DNA of 64,000 nt from JAUHXS01 sp965213575. Its GTDB lineage: Bacteria; Bacteroidota; Bacteroidia; Chitinophagales; JAUHXS01. The DNA lies in NCBI GenBank assembly GCA_965213575.1, contig CBDBZN010000016.1:1-64000 (forward strand), read 5' to 3'. The stretch's first letter is position 1, and every line of letters begins with the position of its first letter. Below are positions 26,790 through 35,916 of the stretch, piece after piece. A program made the translations under genes and the position numbers. The notes under the pieces were generated by a model. It made no database searches and was not told where the DNA came from. It saw nothing but the letters and a program-made list of their open reading frames with translations.

Positions 26790-26822
26790 TTACGTAGCTT
26801 CGCGAGGCGAATCTATAATTTT

Positions 26823-28085
26823 TTGAAGGCAAATAGGGCATTAACTTTACTTTTCAGCGCTAATGCTATTTCAGGAATAGCTCAAGGTATCAGCATGATT
26901 GCCATTCCTTGGTATTTTACAAATATCATCAATAAAGCACCACTGTTTGGCATTGCTTACGCTACCATCAATATAATTTCTTTGTTTTGGGGAGTATATG
27001 CCGGTACATTAGTAGATAAATACAACAGGAAAAATATTTTCATCGCTAATTCTATAGTAGGTGCTTTGGTACTTATATCCGTATCAGCGATGGGTTATTA
27101 CATGGGAAATATCCCGGATCTATTAGTAATTATAGTTTTTGCCATTACCTTTTTCATTTTTAACATTCATTATCCTAATTTATATGCATTCGGACAAGAA
27201 GTGACGCCACCTGAGTATTACGAAAAGATTACTTCTTACTTAGAAATCTTGGGCCAATCAACTAATATGCTTGCCGGCGCTGCTGCTGCTGTATTATTAA
27301 CGGGGTTAGATAATCCCACTTTTAACCTTATCGGAATGACTTTCACTATTCCTATAAGTTTTGAGGCGTGGTCATTAGAAAAAATATTCTTACTGGACGG
27401 CAGTACGTATATCATCACCATATTTTTATTAATGGGAATTCAATACACGCCACTACCTCGTACAAAAACAGTCGAGAATGTGTGGAAGCGTACGCAAGAA
27501 GGATTTATTTTTCTAAAAAAGAATCCATTACTTTTCTTGTTTGGAAGCGCTTCTATTGCAACATTTGTCTGTATTATCGTAAATGCATTTTTTCTCCTGC
27601 CTATTTATATTAAAGATTTTATGAAAGCCAACTCAGGTTTATATGCCGTTCAAGAAATGCTCTTTGCTTTAGGAGCCATTATAGCGGCAAGTACTGTCAA
27701 TAGATTTTTTAAAAAGATGAGTAATTTAGGCGCAATTATTACTCTGTCGATTATATCCTGCAGCATATTCTTCCTATTTACTATTAATAAAAATGTGGCT
27801 GTTCTTTGCATTATTATGCTATTATTAGGTTACAGTAATGCCGGCATCAGAATTAAAAGGGTTACTTATTTATTTAATAGAATATCTAATCATATAATTG
27901 GAAGGGCGATGAGCGTATTTTTCATCGTGCATATGATATTTAGGTTAATATTCACTTACTTGTTCGCTATGCCATACTTCCTTACAGAAGGAAATATTAC
28001 CACTACTTACTTAATTATGGGAAGCTTTATCGGAATCTCTACTTTGGTGTTAATTGTAAATTATAAGAAGTTGAAAACTGCTTAA
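26823..28085 (+). CDS. MFS transporter
   Basis: An integral membrane protein with about 12 hydrophobic segments, resembling the MFS_3 (enterobactin exporter-like) group. It begins ALTLLFSANAISGIAQGISMIAIPWYF and has the MFS motif-A-like loop GTLVDKYNRKNIFIANS after the second helix. The frame is open from 26697, but that longer start would lie inside recX on the other strand and add a non-membrane leader. The TTG at 26823 (about 420 residues) or a nearby non-ATG codon is more likely. The substrate is unknown. A 15-16 bp inverted repeat follows the stop. Confidence 0.8.
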   Translation: MKANRALTLLFSANAISGIAQGISMIAIPWYFTNIINKAPLFGIAYATINIISLFWGVYAGTLVDKYNRKNIFIANSIVGALVLISVSAMGYYMGNIPDLLVIIVFAITFFIFNIHYPNLYAFGQEVTPPEYYEKITSYLEILGQSTNMLAGAAAAVLLTGLDNPTFNLIGMTFTIPISFEAWSLEKIFLLDGSTYIITIFLLMGIQYTPLPRTKTVENVWKRTQEGFIFLKKNPLLFLFGSASIATFVCIIVNAFFLLPIYIKDFMKANSGLYAVQEMLFALGAIIAASTVNRFFKKMSNLGAIITLSIISCSIFFLFTINKNVAVLCIIMLLLGYSNAGIRIKRVTYLFNRISNHIIGRAMSVFFIVHMIFRLIFTYLFAMPYFLTEGNITTTYLIMGSFIGISTLVLIVNYKKLKTA

Positions 28086-28116
28086 AGTTTGACTTTGGAA
28101 TGTAATGCAAATTATT

Positions 28117-28198
28117 TAGTGAGCGGGTGACTCCGGTATTCAATGCAAATGAGCACCATTATTTCATAGACTTTGTTCAAAAAGTCACCCGCTCACTA
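28117..28198. repeat. Inverted-repeat element, copy 1 (16-bp arms, 50-nt loop)
   Basis: TAGTGAGCGGGTGACT at 28117-28132 and its exact reverse complement at 28183-28198 enclose 50 unrelated bases. The arms are GC-rich against an AT-rich background. The element lies between the convergent ends of the MFS gene and the M1-peptidase remnant. The same arms, again 50 bases apart, occur at 53285-53364. Possible roles: bidirectional terminator, REP/MITE-like element, or protein-binding site. Confidence 0.8.
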
Positions 28199-28223
28199 TA
28201 CAATTACTCTACTTGAAATCTAT

Positions 28224-28841
28224 CTAGCCGGCTACATCACCTTTGAGGAGCACAACATTATCTTCATAAGATTTATCAATCAACAACTGCTTAGGATCTA
28301 CCGCAGCTTTTACAGGCTTAAAGTCAACTTCTACGGTATAAGTAGTGTTTGGTTGATTTAGTTTAATACGCTTTATGAATTCTAAATCCTCTCCGGCTTC
28401 ATCAGAAAAGAGTCCGATATCAACCCAGTCATTAATAGTAGTTATTGTCTCGACTCCCAATGTATCTGCTTTTATTTTATAGGATTCGATATAAAAGGTA
28501 ACTTTGTACTTATTATCATCCTTTTTCTCATATGTAGCACTATTCAAACGATTATCATATAAGGTAATCTCCTTAAACCAATCATCTATTAGATAACTCA
28601 ATGAATCAGGCACTTGGGGTTCTAAATAACTTAAAAAATCTAGAGAAGTTGGATAAGGCGTTTTATACTTATGTGCCTCCAAAAAATTACGCATAGCCTT
28701 ATTCACTTTGTCTTCACCTATATAGTCTTGCAAAGCATATAATATTATACTTGCCTTTTTATAATGAATATGCTGCTGTATATTAAAGATCCTTAAATCT
28801 ATAATACAGATTATTATTATCTTGGAAGCATAAACAATCAA
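28224..28841 (-). pseudogene. 3' remnant of an M1-type aminopeptidase gene
   Basis: The 205-residue open frame matches only the C-terminal end of the Bacteroidota M1-aminopeptidase/ABC-permease fusion family. It contains IHYKKASIILYALQDYIGEDKVNKAM, PYPTSLDFLSYLEP, and SLSYLIDDWFKEITLYDNR, followed by the terminal beta-domain. The zinc motif HExxH and everything upstream are missing. The first 20 or so residues look like chance coding, and the DPP-IV-like gene begins 10 bases from the ORF start on the other strand. The break lies at about 28775-28805. This is a deletion remnant rather than a frameshift; I see no second piece in the window. Confidence 0.75.
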
Positions 28842-28850
28842 ATCCTATTT

Positions 28851-31019
28851 ATGTGTCGTCATTTTTTGACTTTAATTCTATTCTCAATATTTACGACTTT
28901 TACCTACGCTTCCTTCACCCTTGAGGATATTTTTCAAGAGCATTTATTCAACGAAAATCCTATTGAGGATATCTACTTTTTAAATGATGGCCAACACTAT
29001 AGTCAGGTTGTAATCGACGAAGAAAAAGATATTAATAATATTTTAGAATATGATATAGCAACCGGAGCAATAGTAGATACAATCTTAAAAGGTAAAAATC
29101 TTATGATAGATACTACTGCTATAGAATTCAATAGCTACCACTTCTCTGAAGATCAACAAAAGATATTGCTTACGACTAATGTGCAAAGGATTTACAGGCG
29201 ATCGTATACCGCTAAATATTATATATGGGATAGAAAAAAAGAAAGTCTAACTGCTTTGGGAGATAGTACTCAACAATTGGCCACATTTTCGCCCGATGGC
29301 TCAAAGGTGGCATTTGTAAGCGGGAATAATCTTTTTGTTAAAGACTTAGTGTCAGGAGAGATTACACAAATAACGAACGATGGGCTATTTAATCATATCA
29401 TTAATGGATCAACAGACTGGGTATATGAAGAAGAATTTGGATTTACAAAAGCATTCGAATGGTCACTGGAAGGCACGCAAATTGCCTTTTATCGATTTAA
29501 TGAAACACATGTGAAAGAATTCCACATGCCTGTTTATCGAAATGGCAATTATCCGGAGCTATATACTTTTAAATATCCAAAAGCAGGTGAGCAAAATGCT
29601 TTCGTAGATATTAAAATCTATAATCTGAAAACTCAGCAAATTTCTAGTGTAGACTTTGGATCTGAAAAAGATCAATATATCCCACGTATCAAATGGACTA
29701 AAAATGATAACTTATTAGCTATACAAAGACTTAATAGAACTCAAAACAAGCTGGATATATTGCTTTATAATTCTAAAGAAAACACTACTAAAACAATCCT
29801 TACTGAAGAGCAGTCAACTTTTATCGATATTCATGACAATTGGGTATTTACTGACAACGGCTTTTTATGGACAAGTGATCAATCCGGTTTTAATCATTTA
29901 TACTATTATGATCTCAATGGTGAATTAAAACAGCAACTTACAAATGGCGAGTGGGATGTTACGAATGTTTATGGTTTAGAAAGCAATACTGTTTATTACC
30001 AGTCAGCTGAGGCGTCTCCGCTAGAGCGACATATATATGCTATTTCCCTTACGGGGGAAAATAAAAAAAATCTTTCTGCTGAGCCGGGTATGCATTATGC
30101 TCGCTTTAATGACCAATTTACTTATTTTATTCATTATGTTTCAAATACTACTCTGCCTCCTGTTATTTCTATTAAAAGCATTAATGGAGAAATGGTAAGA
30201 GTGATAGAAAATAATGAAGAACTTAACAAATTGACCAAATCTAAAAAACTTCCTCAAAAAGATTTTTTCACTTTTACTACAGATGAAGGTGTGACTTTAA
30301 ATGGGTCAATGATGAAACCTAAGAAGTTTAATAAAAAAAAGAAATATCCGGTTTTTATGTATGTATATGGAGGACCGGGGTCTCAAACGGTCACGAATGA
30401 CTGGGCGAGCGGACATCGAGATATGTGGCTTTCTTATCTCACTACCCAAGGATATATTGTGGTTTCTGTAGACAATAGAGGTACCGGCGGAAGGGGAAGC
30501 AAATTTATGAAAAGTACCTATGGGAAATTAGGAGAATTAGAAGTAGCAGATCAAATAGCTGCTGCAAAATATTTGGGAAGTTTGAAATATATAGATGAGT
30601 CTAGAATAGGCATATTTGGATGGAGCTATGGCGGGTATATGTCTACTATGAGTTTATTGCGAGGTGCAGAAGTTTTTAAAATGGCCATTGCCGTTGCCCC
30701 GGTCACTGATTGGCGGTTTTATGATTCAATCTATACAGAACGGTATATGAACCTGCCGAAAAATAATGCGGAGGGATATGATTCCAGTGCTCATAAAAAT
30801 TATATAGAAGAGCTGAAAGGAAATTATCTGCTTATTCACGGTTCTGCCGATGATAACGTGCATTATCAAAATGCTGCGGTCTTAGCAAAACAGTTAATTG
30901 ATGCAGATAAAGATTTTGAGTTTTTTACTTATCCCGATAAAGCTCATGGAATCAGTGGCGGCAATACGAGCTATCATCTGTATAAAAAGATGACCAATTT
31001 TGTATTGGAGAATTTATAA
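28851..31019 (+). CDS. Dipeptidyl-peptidase IV-like S9 peptidase
   Basis: A 722-residue exported serine peptidase that removes N-terminal dipeptides (usually X-Pro) from peptides. Signal peptide about residues 1-20 (MCRHFLTLILFSIFTTFTYA). Beta-propeller about 40-480, with the DPP-IV substrate-binding Glu motif WVYEEEFGF. The alpha/beta hydrolase domain (about 490-722) starts at MYVYGGPGSQ and has the family's DNRGTGGRG, catalytic Ser592 in GWSYGGYMS, the catalytic Asp in GSADDNVH, and the catalytic His in PDKAHGIS. Length and order match bacterial DPP-IV. A near-consensus -7 box (TATCTTGG) sits at 28818-28825. Confidence 0.93.
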   Translation: MCRHFLTLILFSIFTTFTYASFTLEDIFQEHLFNENPIEDIYFLNDGQHYSQVVIDEEKDINNILEYDIATGAIVDTILKGKNLMIDTTAIEFNSYHFSEDQQKILLTTNVQRIYRRSYTAKYYIWDRKKESLTALGDSTQQLATFSPDGSKVAFVSGNNLFVKDLVSGEITQITNDGLFNHIINGSTDWVYEEEFGFTKAFEWSLEGTQIAFYRFNETHVKEFHMPVYRNGNYPELYTFKYPKAGEQNAFVDIKIYNLKTQQISSVDFGSEKDQYIPRIKWTKNDNLLAIQRLNRTQNKLDILLYNSKENTTKTILTEEQSTFIDIHDNWVFTDNGFLWTSDQSGFNHLYYYDLNGELKQQLTNGEWDVTNVYGLESNTVYYQSAEASPLERHIYAISLTGENKKNLSAEPGMHYARFNDQFTYFIHYVSNTTLPPVISIKSINGEMVRVIENNEELNKLTKSKKLPQKDFFTFTTDEGVTLNGSMMKPKKFNKKKKYPVFMYVYGGPGSQTVTNDWASGHRDMWLSYLTTQGYIVVSVDNRGTGGRGSKFMKSTYGKLGELEVADQIAAAKYLGSLKYIDESRIGIFGWSYGGYMSTMSLLRGAEVFKMAIAVAPVTDWRFYDSIYTERYMNLPKNNAEGYDSSAHKNYIEELKGNYLLIHGSADDNVHYQNAAVLAKQLIDADKDFEFFTYPDKAHGISGGNTSYHLYKKMTNFVLENL

Positions 31020-31029
31020 TGTTATTATA

Positions 31030-34000
31030 TTATAATCTTTCTTCAAAATTACACCAATAACAATCTTCCTCGCCGCATCCTTCGGTAAATTGATGGGTTT
31101 TTACTTTGTGGTAGACCTCCTTGATCTGTTGCTTTACAAACTGTATATCTTGTTCGCGGACTATTATTTTAGACTTTTTAAAAGCATTATCTTTTTTAGA
31201 TTTTTCTAAATAGTCGATCTCTCCGCTGATCATATTCCATTGCTTCATAGGGTAATGATCTAATAATATTTTATAAAAAACAATTTGTCGCCAGTAATTT
31301 CCTCCCATAGGCTCTTTATCAGAAGGTGGATAAATACTTTTCGCCGAAGTACCGTCAGGGTTAGCAGTTTTATAATCTACGACATTCACATCTCTGCCTG
31401 TGAATTCTATTTTATCAATAAATCCATTAATTGGAACGCCTTCTACCTGAATATTTCTAACCGGATATTCTACCACACATATTTTATTCCAGTTATCGAA
31501 ATAATGTTTATAGTATTCGGGTAATACTTGCTCTCCTAAAGCTTTGCTTAATTTGTACTCTAAAGGCGTAAAAAAGGCTGCATTTTGTTTTAATCCCGAA
31601 TAAAAATCTTTTAAAAAGATATCTAAAGAAGGAAAGCTTTGCTGTTCATCTTCTTTCATTTTTTCAAATAATCTTCTTAGGGTATAATGCACTGCGCTAC
31701 CAAATCCCATCGCTTGATTTTTGGCTCCCGGAACGCGTAAGATATTTTCATAATAAAAGGAGATCGGGCACCTTAAGTATTGGTTGATATGTGTTACGCT
31801 TAAGGAGTAATTTTTCAAAAGATCATCTAAAAATCCTTTGTCTAAAACAGTTGCTTTTTTGTCTTCCCGAGATTGCATCAAAGCATATTCTAATGAAAAC
31901 AATTGCTCATCTGCTACATATTTCTGGGTTACATCAAGATTTAAATTGGCAAGGCTTTCCTCTACAAACTGAGAGTGTTCTAGATTTTTACCATTGACAT
32001 TTTGAGCAGCATAGGATATTTGCAGATGCTCCTTAGCTCTTGTCATCCCTACATAGAATAATCGCCGGCTGGTTTCTAATTTATTTTCTTCGACAGTATT
32101 GGTCAGCGTGTCCGGAAGAGAGTAGCCTCTATATCCGGATCTTGATTTTTCCCACATATCCTTAGTACAGCCCATGAGATAAACGTGTTTAAACTCCAAT
32201 CCTTTAGATGAATGTGCCGTAATGAACTCTACGCCTTGCTCTTGATAAATGGTTTTGTTTACATCTAAACGAATGTAGTTAGCTTGCATCTGTTCTATTA
32301 TGCGTAACAAGTCTGTTAGCGTTATATCAGGTTTTTCGCACTTTCTTCTTGTGCAAATTGAAAGAAAGTCTTAAGCACCTGAAGGTCAAAATTTTTATTT
32401 TTATCAGAAAGGATTGATGCTAATATGCCACTCTCGTTCATCACCTTTTCAATGAGTTTTTGCAGTGTCTCATTGGCCATATCACTAACCCAGTTAATTA
32501 AGTGATTAGATACTTTTATTATGCTTGGAATATTTTGTACACCGATCTTCTTTAATTCTTCTTCATCGGTAATTGTTTCTGTCCAAGTAGACTTATTTCT
32601 CCAATTGCCACAATGAATCGCAATTTTTGAAATATCATGAGCCGATAAGTTAAAAAAACGATAATGCAATAATTCAAAGAGGAATGGCTCTCCTTTTTTA
32701 GGTAACTCATACTCAGCTTGCACATAGTAAAGAATTTGTAGCAATTGCTTGATCAACTTTAGTTCTAATATATTGATCCGCTTTTTTACTTTGTAAGGAA
32801 TATTCTTTTTTTCTAAAAGCTTAATGATGTTATCTGCTTGCTTATGCTTATAATAAATAACTGCTACATCATTCAAGTCTGCTCCTGACTTATATAATTG
32901 CTCTATTTGTAAAACAATATCCGCTTCTTCATGCGCAGTATTATGATATTCTATTATCTGCGGAAGCGTTTTAGAATTTTTAAATACAGGATGTTGCGCA
33001 ATTAATGTCTTGTCTAATTCGCTGATCTTAGCTACCAGTCGATCTTCATTCTGGTCAATCACTAATTTTGCCGTATCTAAAATAGCTTGTGTAGAACGAT
33101 AATTATCTGTTAAGGTAATGAGTTGTATATTGTCTTGATATCGCTTATAAAAATCTAAGATGTTCTGCACGCGAGCTCCTTGAAACTCAAAAATAGACTG
33201 GTCATCATCTCCTACCACAAATACATTCGGACTTTCCCAATAATCAATTAAGAGTTGTAATAACTCATTTTGCGAACCGCTTGTATCTTGATATTCATCT
33301 ACTAAAAAATATAAAAACTGTTCTTGATAGGTTCGGAGAAGGTTTTCATTTTCCTTAAAAGCTTTGATCACCCAAAGAATCATGTCATTGTAATCATACC
33401 GATTCATTTTGAGCATCATCTCCTGATATTGCGGAAAAAGATCAACGGCAGCTCTTAACAACTCCATTTTTTCTTTTTCTTCATCTACTTTATGCTGTTT
33501 GACATCGCCTTTTTCAATCCCAGCTTTCGAGTTTCCTCTTTTATAAATAAACTCTTCCCTGTTGGGGAGATCATTAATGTAAGCATCAATAGCTTGAATA
33601 GTTTTGCTGACAGTCCAATCTTCCTTTTTCATCATTTGAAAAAGAATATTTAATCTGGAAACTTCAAAATAAATATCGCCTTTGAGTCGCTTAAGGATGT
33701 GATCGACAGGTAAATCTTCCACTAATTTATAAAGCAATTGAATATTTTCTAAGTCTGAAATAGGCTCCAGCTCCCACTTCCCAAACAGGCTGAGATTACT
33801 TTGAATCACATCATTACAAAAAGCATGAAAGGTGTAAATATTAACATTGTATGCTGTAGAGCCAATAAACTCAGCTAAGCGCTTGCGCATGGCGATCGTA
33901 CCCGCATCGGTATAAGTCAAGCATAAAATGTTACTAGGCAGTGCGTCTGTGGTATTTAGAATATTTCCAATACGGGCAGCTATAATTTGCGTTTTGCCTG

Positions 34001-34160
34001 TTCCGGGGCCTGCAACCACGAGCACCGGCCCTTCGGTGTGTTCCACTGCCTTTTTTTGATTAGAATTTAAACCTGCCAAGATTTTTTCAAACATTGAAGC
34101 TTGACCAGGAGAAGGTTTTTCGGTTTTACTACTAAAAATATCTAATTGAGATGGAGCCAT
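31030..34160 (-). pseudogene. UvrD/PcrA-like helicase with C-terminal PD-(D/E)XK nuclease, one frameshift
   Basis: A superfamily 1A helicase fused to an AddB/RecB-type nuclease, about 1040 residues when rejoined; probably acts in DNA repair. The upstream piece (32322-34160, 612 residues) has NSNQKKAVEH, Walker A GPGTGKTQ, Walker B VDEYQDTSGSQ, VVGDDDQSIFEFQGA and LTDNYRST. The downstream piece (31030-32310) has FITAHSSKGLEFKHVYL, RRLFYVGMTRAKEHL, the nuclease motif GFIDKIE with VVDYKT, and Cys residues (RCP plus C-x4-C-x2-C at the end) like the Fe-S nuclease of AddB. One base is missing in the GG at 32330-32331 (plus strand). Adding it joins ESAKN to PDITLTDLLRIIEQMQ without a gap. It is a single clean shift, so sequence error or a recent mutation. 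Confidence 0.85.
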
Positions 34161-34268
34161 AATTGATATGAAGTTAAGTAATCAACTGTTAAAAAAATAA
34201 TAACATACACAGGAATCCATTGAAGATGCTTATAAAGATTGCATGGCCTATACTTCTTTAATCCTACA

Positions 34269-34299
34269 TTGGTATACTCCTATCCTTTTTCTATCTTTG
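34269..34299 (+). promoter_or_regulatory. Promoter of the mqnC operon
   Basis: TTG at 34269-34271, a 20-base spacer and TATCTTTG at 34292-34299 form a good Bacteroidota promoter 48 bases before the mqnC start codon, in the divergent spacer with the helicase gene. Confidence 0.65.
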
Positions 34300-34347
34300 T
34301 AGTACTTTCACAAACCATTGTTCGAGGTTTGTTGTTAAGAAAAATGA

Positions 34348-35475
34348 ATGATGAATATTCAAGATTTATATAAAAAAGCTTCCAATTTTGAGTTTCTGTC
34401 AGTAGAAGAAGGGCAATATCTTTTTGAGCATGCTCCTACTGCCGAATTGATGTTAATTGCTGATGAACTTCGTAAAATCCAAAAACCTGATAATAAGGTT
34501 ACATGGATCATCGACCGAAATGTCAACACAACGAATGTTTGCGTTGCTAACTGTAAATTTTGTAATTTCTTCCGAGTGCCGGGCCATCCTGAGGCATATA
34601 TTACTTCAATAGAAGAGTATAAAAGAAAGATTGACGAAACGTTTCGCTATGGCGGAGAACAACTATTATTACAAGGAGGGCATCATCCTGAGTTAGGGCT
34701 TTCTTTTTATATAGATTTGTTTAAAGATTTAAAATCTTTATATCCCAACTTAAAATTACACGCTTTAGGGCCACCGGAGATTCATCATATTGCTAAAATA
34801 GATAAACTGTCTTATCATGAAGTGCTTTCACAATTGCAAAATGCCGGATTAGATTCACTTCCGGGCGCAGGAGCAGAAATTTTGACGGATAGAGTGCGGC
34901 GTTTGGTCTCCAATGGGAAATGTAATTCTCAGCAATGGTTGGATGTGATGCGTGAAGCTCATAAACTGAATATCACTACCTCTGCTACGATGATGTTTGC
35001 TCACGAAGAAACCGTGACGGAACGTTTTGAACATCTGGTGAAAATTAGAGAAGTGCAAGCTGAAAAGCCGGAAGATGCAAAGGGGTTTTTAGCATTTATC
35101 CCGTGGACTTTTCAAGATGAGGATACTAAATTGAAAAATGTACGAAGTGTAGTCAATACGTCTACACCTGAAGAATATATTCGTATGATCGCTATTAGCC
35201 GAATTATGTTGCCTAATATTAAGAATATTCAAGCCTCCTGGTTAACTGTAGGCAAAGAAGTGGCAAAAATTTGTTTACATGCAGGGGCTAATGATTTTGG
35301 CTCAATTATGATCGAAGAAAATGTGGTATCTGCTGCCGGAGCACCACATCGTTTTACCTCAGAAGGCATTCAAGAAGCCATCCGAGAGGCCGGTTTTGAA
35401 TCACAACTCAGAAATCAACAATATGAACACAGAGAAATGCCTGAAATGATGGAGCAACAAGTTATTAATTATTAA
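34348..35475 (+). CDS. mqnC: Cyclic dehypoxanthinyl futalosine synthase
   Basis: A radical SAM enzyme of the futalosine menaquinone pathway that converts dehypoxanthine futalosine into its cyclic form. The 375-residue protein has the radical-SAM cysteines in NVCVANCKFCNFFRVPGHPEAY (CxxxCxxC). MqnC-type motifs follow: LLQGGHHPELGL, HALGPPEIHHI, GLDSLPGAGAEILTDRVR, TSATMMFAHEETVTER, FIPWTFQ and IEENVVSAAG. These fit MqnC better than the related MqnE. Other mqn genes are not in the window. It is first in a tight set with a bacilliredoxin (18 bases on) and a ferredoxin reductase. Confidence 0.93.
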   Translation: MMNIQDLYKKASNFEFLSVEEGQYLFEHAPTAELMLIADELRKIQKPDNKVTWIIDRNVNTTNVCVANCKFCNFFRVPGHPEAYITSIEEYKRKIDETFRYGGEQLLLQGGHHPELGLSFYIDLFKDLKSLYPNLKLHALGPPEIHHIAKIDKLSYHEVLSQLQNAGLDSLPGAGAEILTDRVRRLVSNGKCNSQQWLDVMREAHKLNITTSATMMFAHEETVTERFEHLVKIREVQAEKPEDAKGFLAFIPWTFQDEDTKLKNVRSVVNTSTPEEYIRMIAISRIMLPNIKNIQASWLTVGKEVAKICLHAGANDFGSIMIEENVVSAAGAPHRFTSEGIQEAIREAGFESQLRNQQYEHREMPEMMEQQVINY

Positions 35476-35493
35476 AAATCTAAAATTTAAATT

Positions 35494-35907
35494 ATGTACC
35501 CAGAAGCACTAGTAGCACCGATGAGAACAGATTTAACTCAAGCAGGTGTAAAAGAATTAAAATCAGCAGAGGAAGTAGCAAATATTCTAGATAAAAAAGA
35601 AGGCTCTACTTTAGTAGTAATTAACTCAGTATGTGGATGCGCTGCAGCTAATGCAAGGCCTGCTGTGAAAATGGCTATTAAAAATACTACGACTCCTGAT
35701 AATATAGTAACCGTATTTGCAGGTGTAGATAAAGAAGCTGTAGCAAAAGCTCGAGAATACATGTTGCCTTATCCTCCTTCTTCTCCTTCTATGGCATTAT
35801 TTAAAGATGGGGAAATTGTTCATTTTATTGAACGTCATCAAATAGAGGGAAGGCCGGCTGAGATCATTGCTCAGAATTTAATTCAAGCATTCGAACAATT
35901 TTGTTAG
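35494..35907 (+). CDS. BrxA/BrxB family bacilliredoxin (YphP-like)
   Basis: The 137-residue protein matches the bacilliredoxin family: MYPEALVAPMR at the start, and the active-site CGC motif (Cys47-Gly-Cys49) in VVINSVCGCAAANARPAV. It ends in FIERHQIEGR with the usual helix. Family members remove bacillithiol from proteins in Firmicutes and act as general disulfide reductases elsewhere; Bacteroidota have many. The gene lies between mqnC and a flavin/ferredoxin reductase, separated by 18 and 9 bases, so the three are probably one operon. A redox role with that reductase is possible but unproven. Confidence 0.9.
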   Translation: MYPEALVAPMRTDLTQAGVKELKSAEEVANILDKKEGSTLVVINSVCGCAAANARPAVKMAIKNTTTPDNIVTVFAGVDKEAVAKAREYMLPYPPSSPSMALFKDGEIVHFIERHQIEGRPAEIIAQNLIQAFEQFC

Positions 35908-35916
35908 TATAAAGGT

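Noticed and set aside
26697..26822. Longer N-terminus for the MFS transporter starting at 26697
   Set aside because: It would lie antisense inside recX, whose sequence is clearly coding, and it adds no family-like residues.
28117..28198. CRISPR-like unit: short repeats separated by a spacer-sized 50-nt stretch
   Set aside because: The two repeats are inverted, not direct, there are only two per site, and no cas genes are present.
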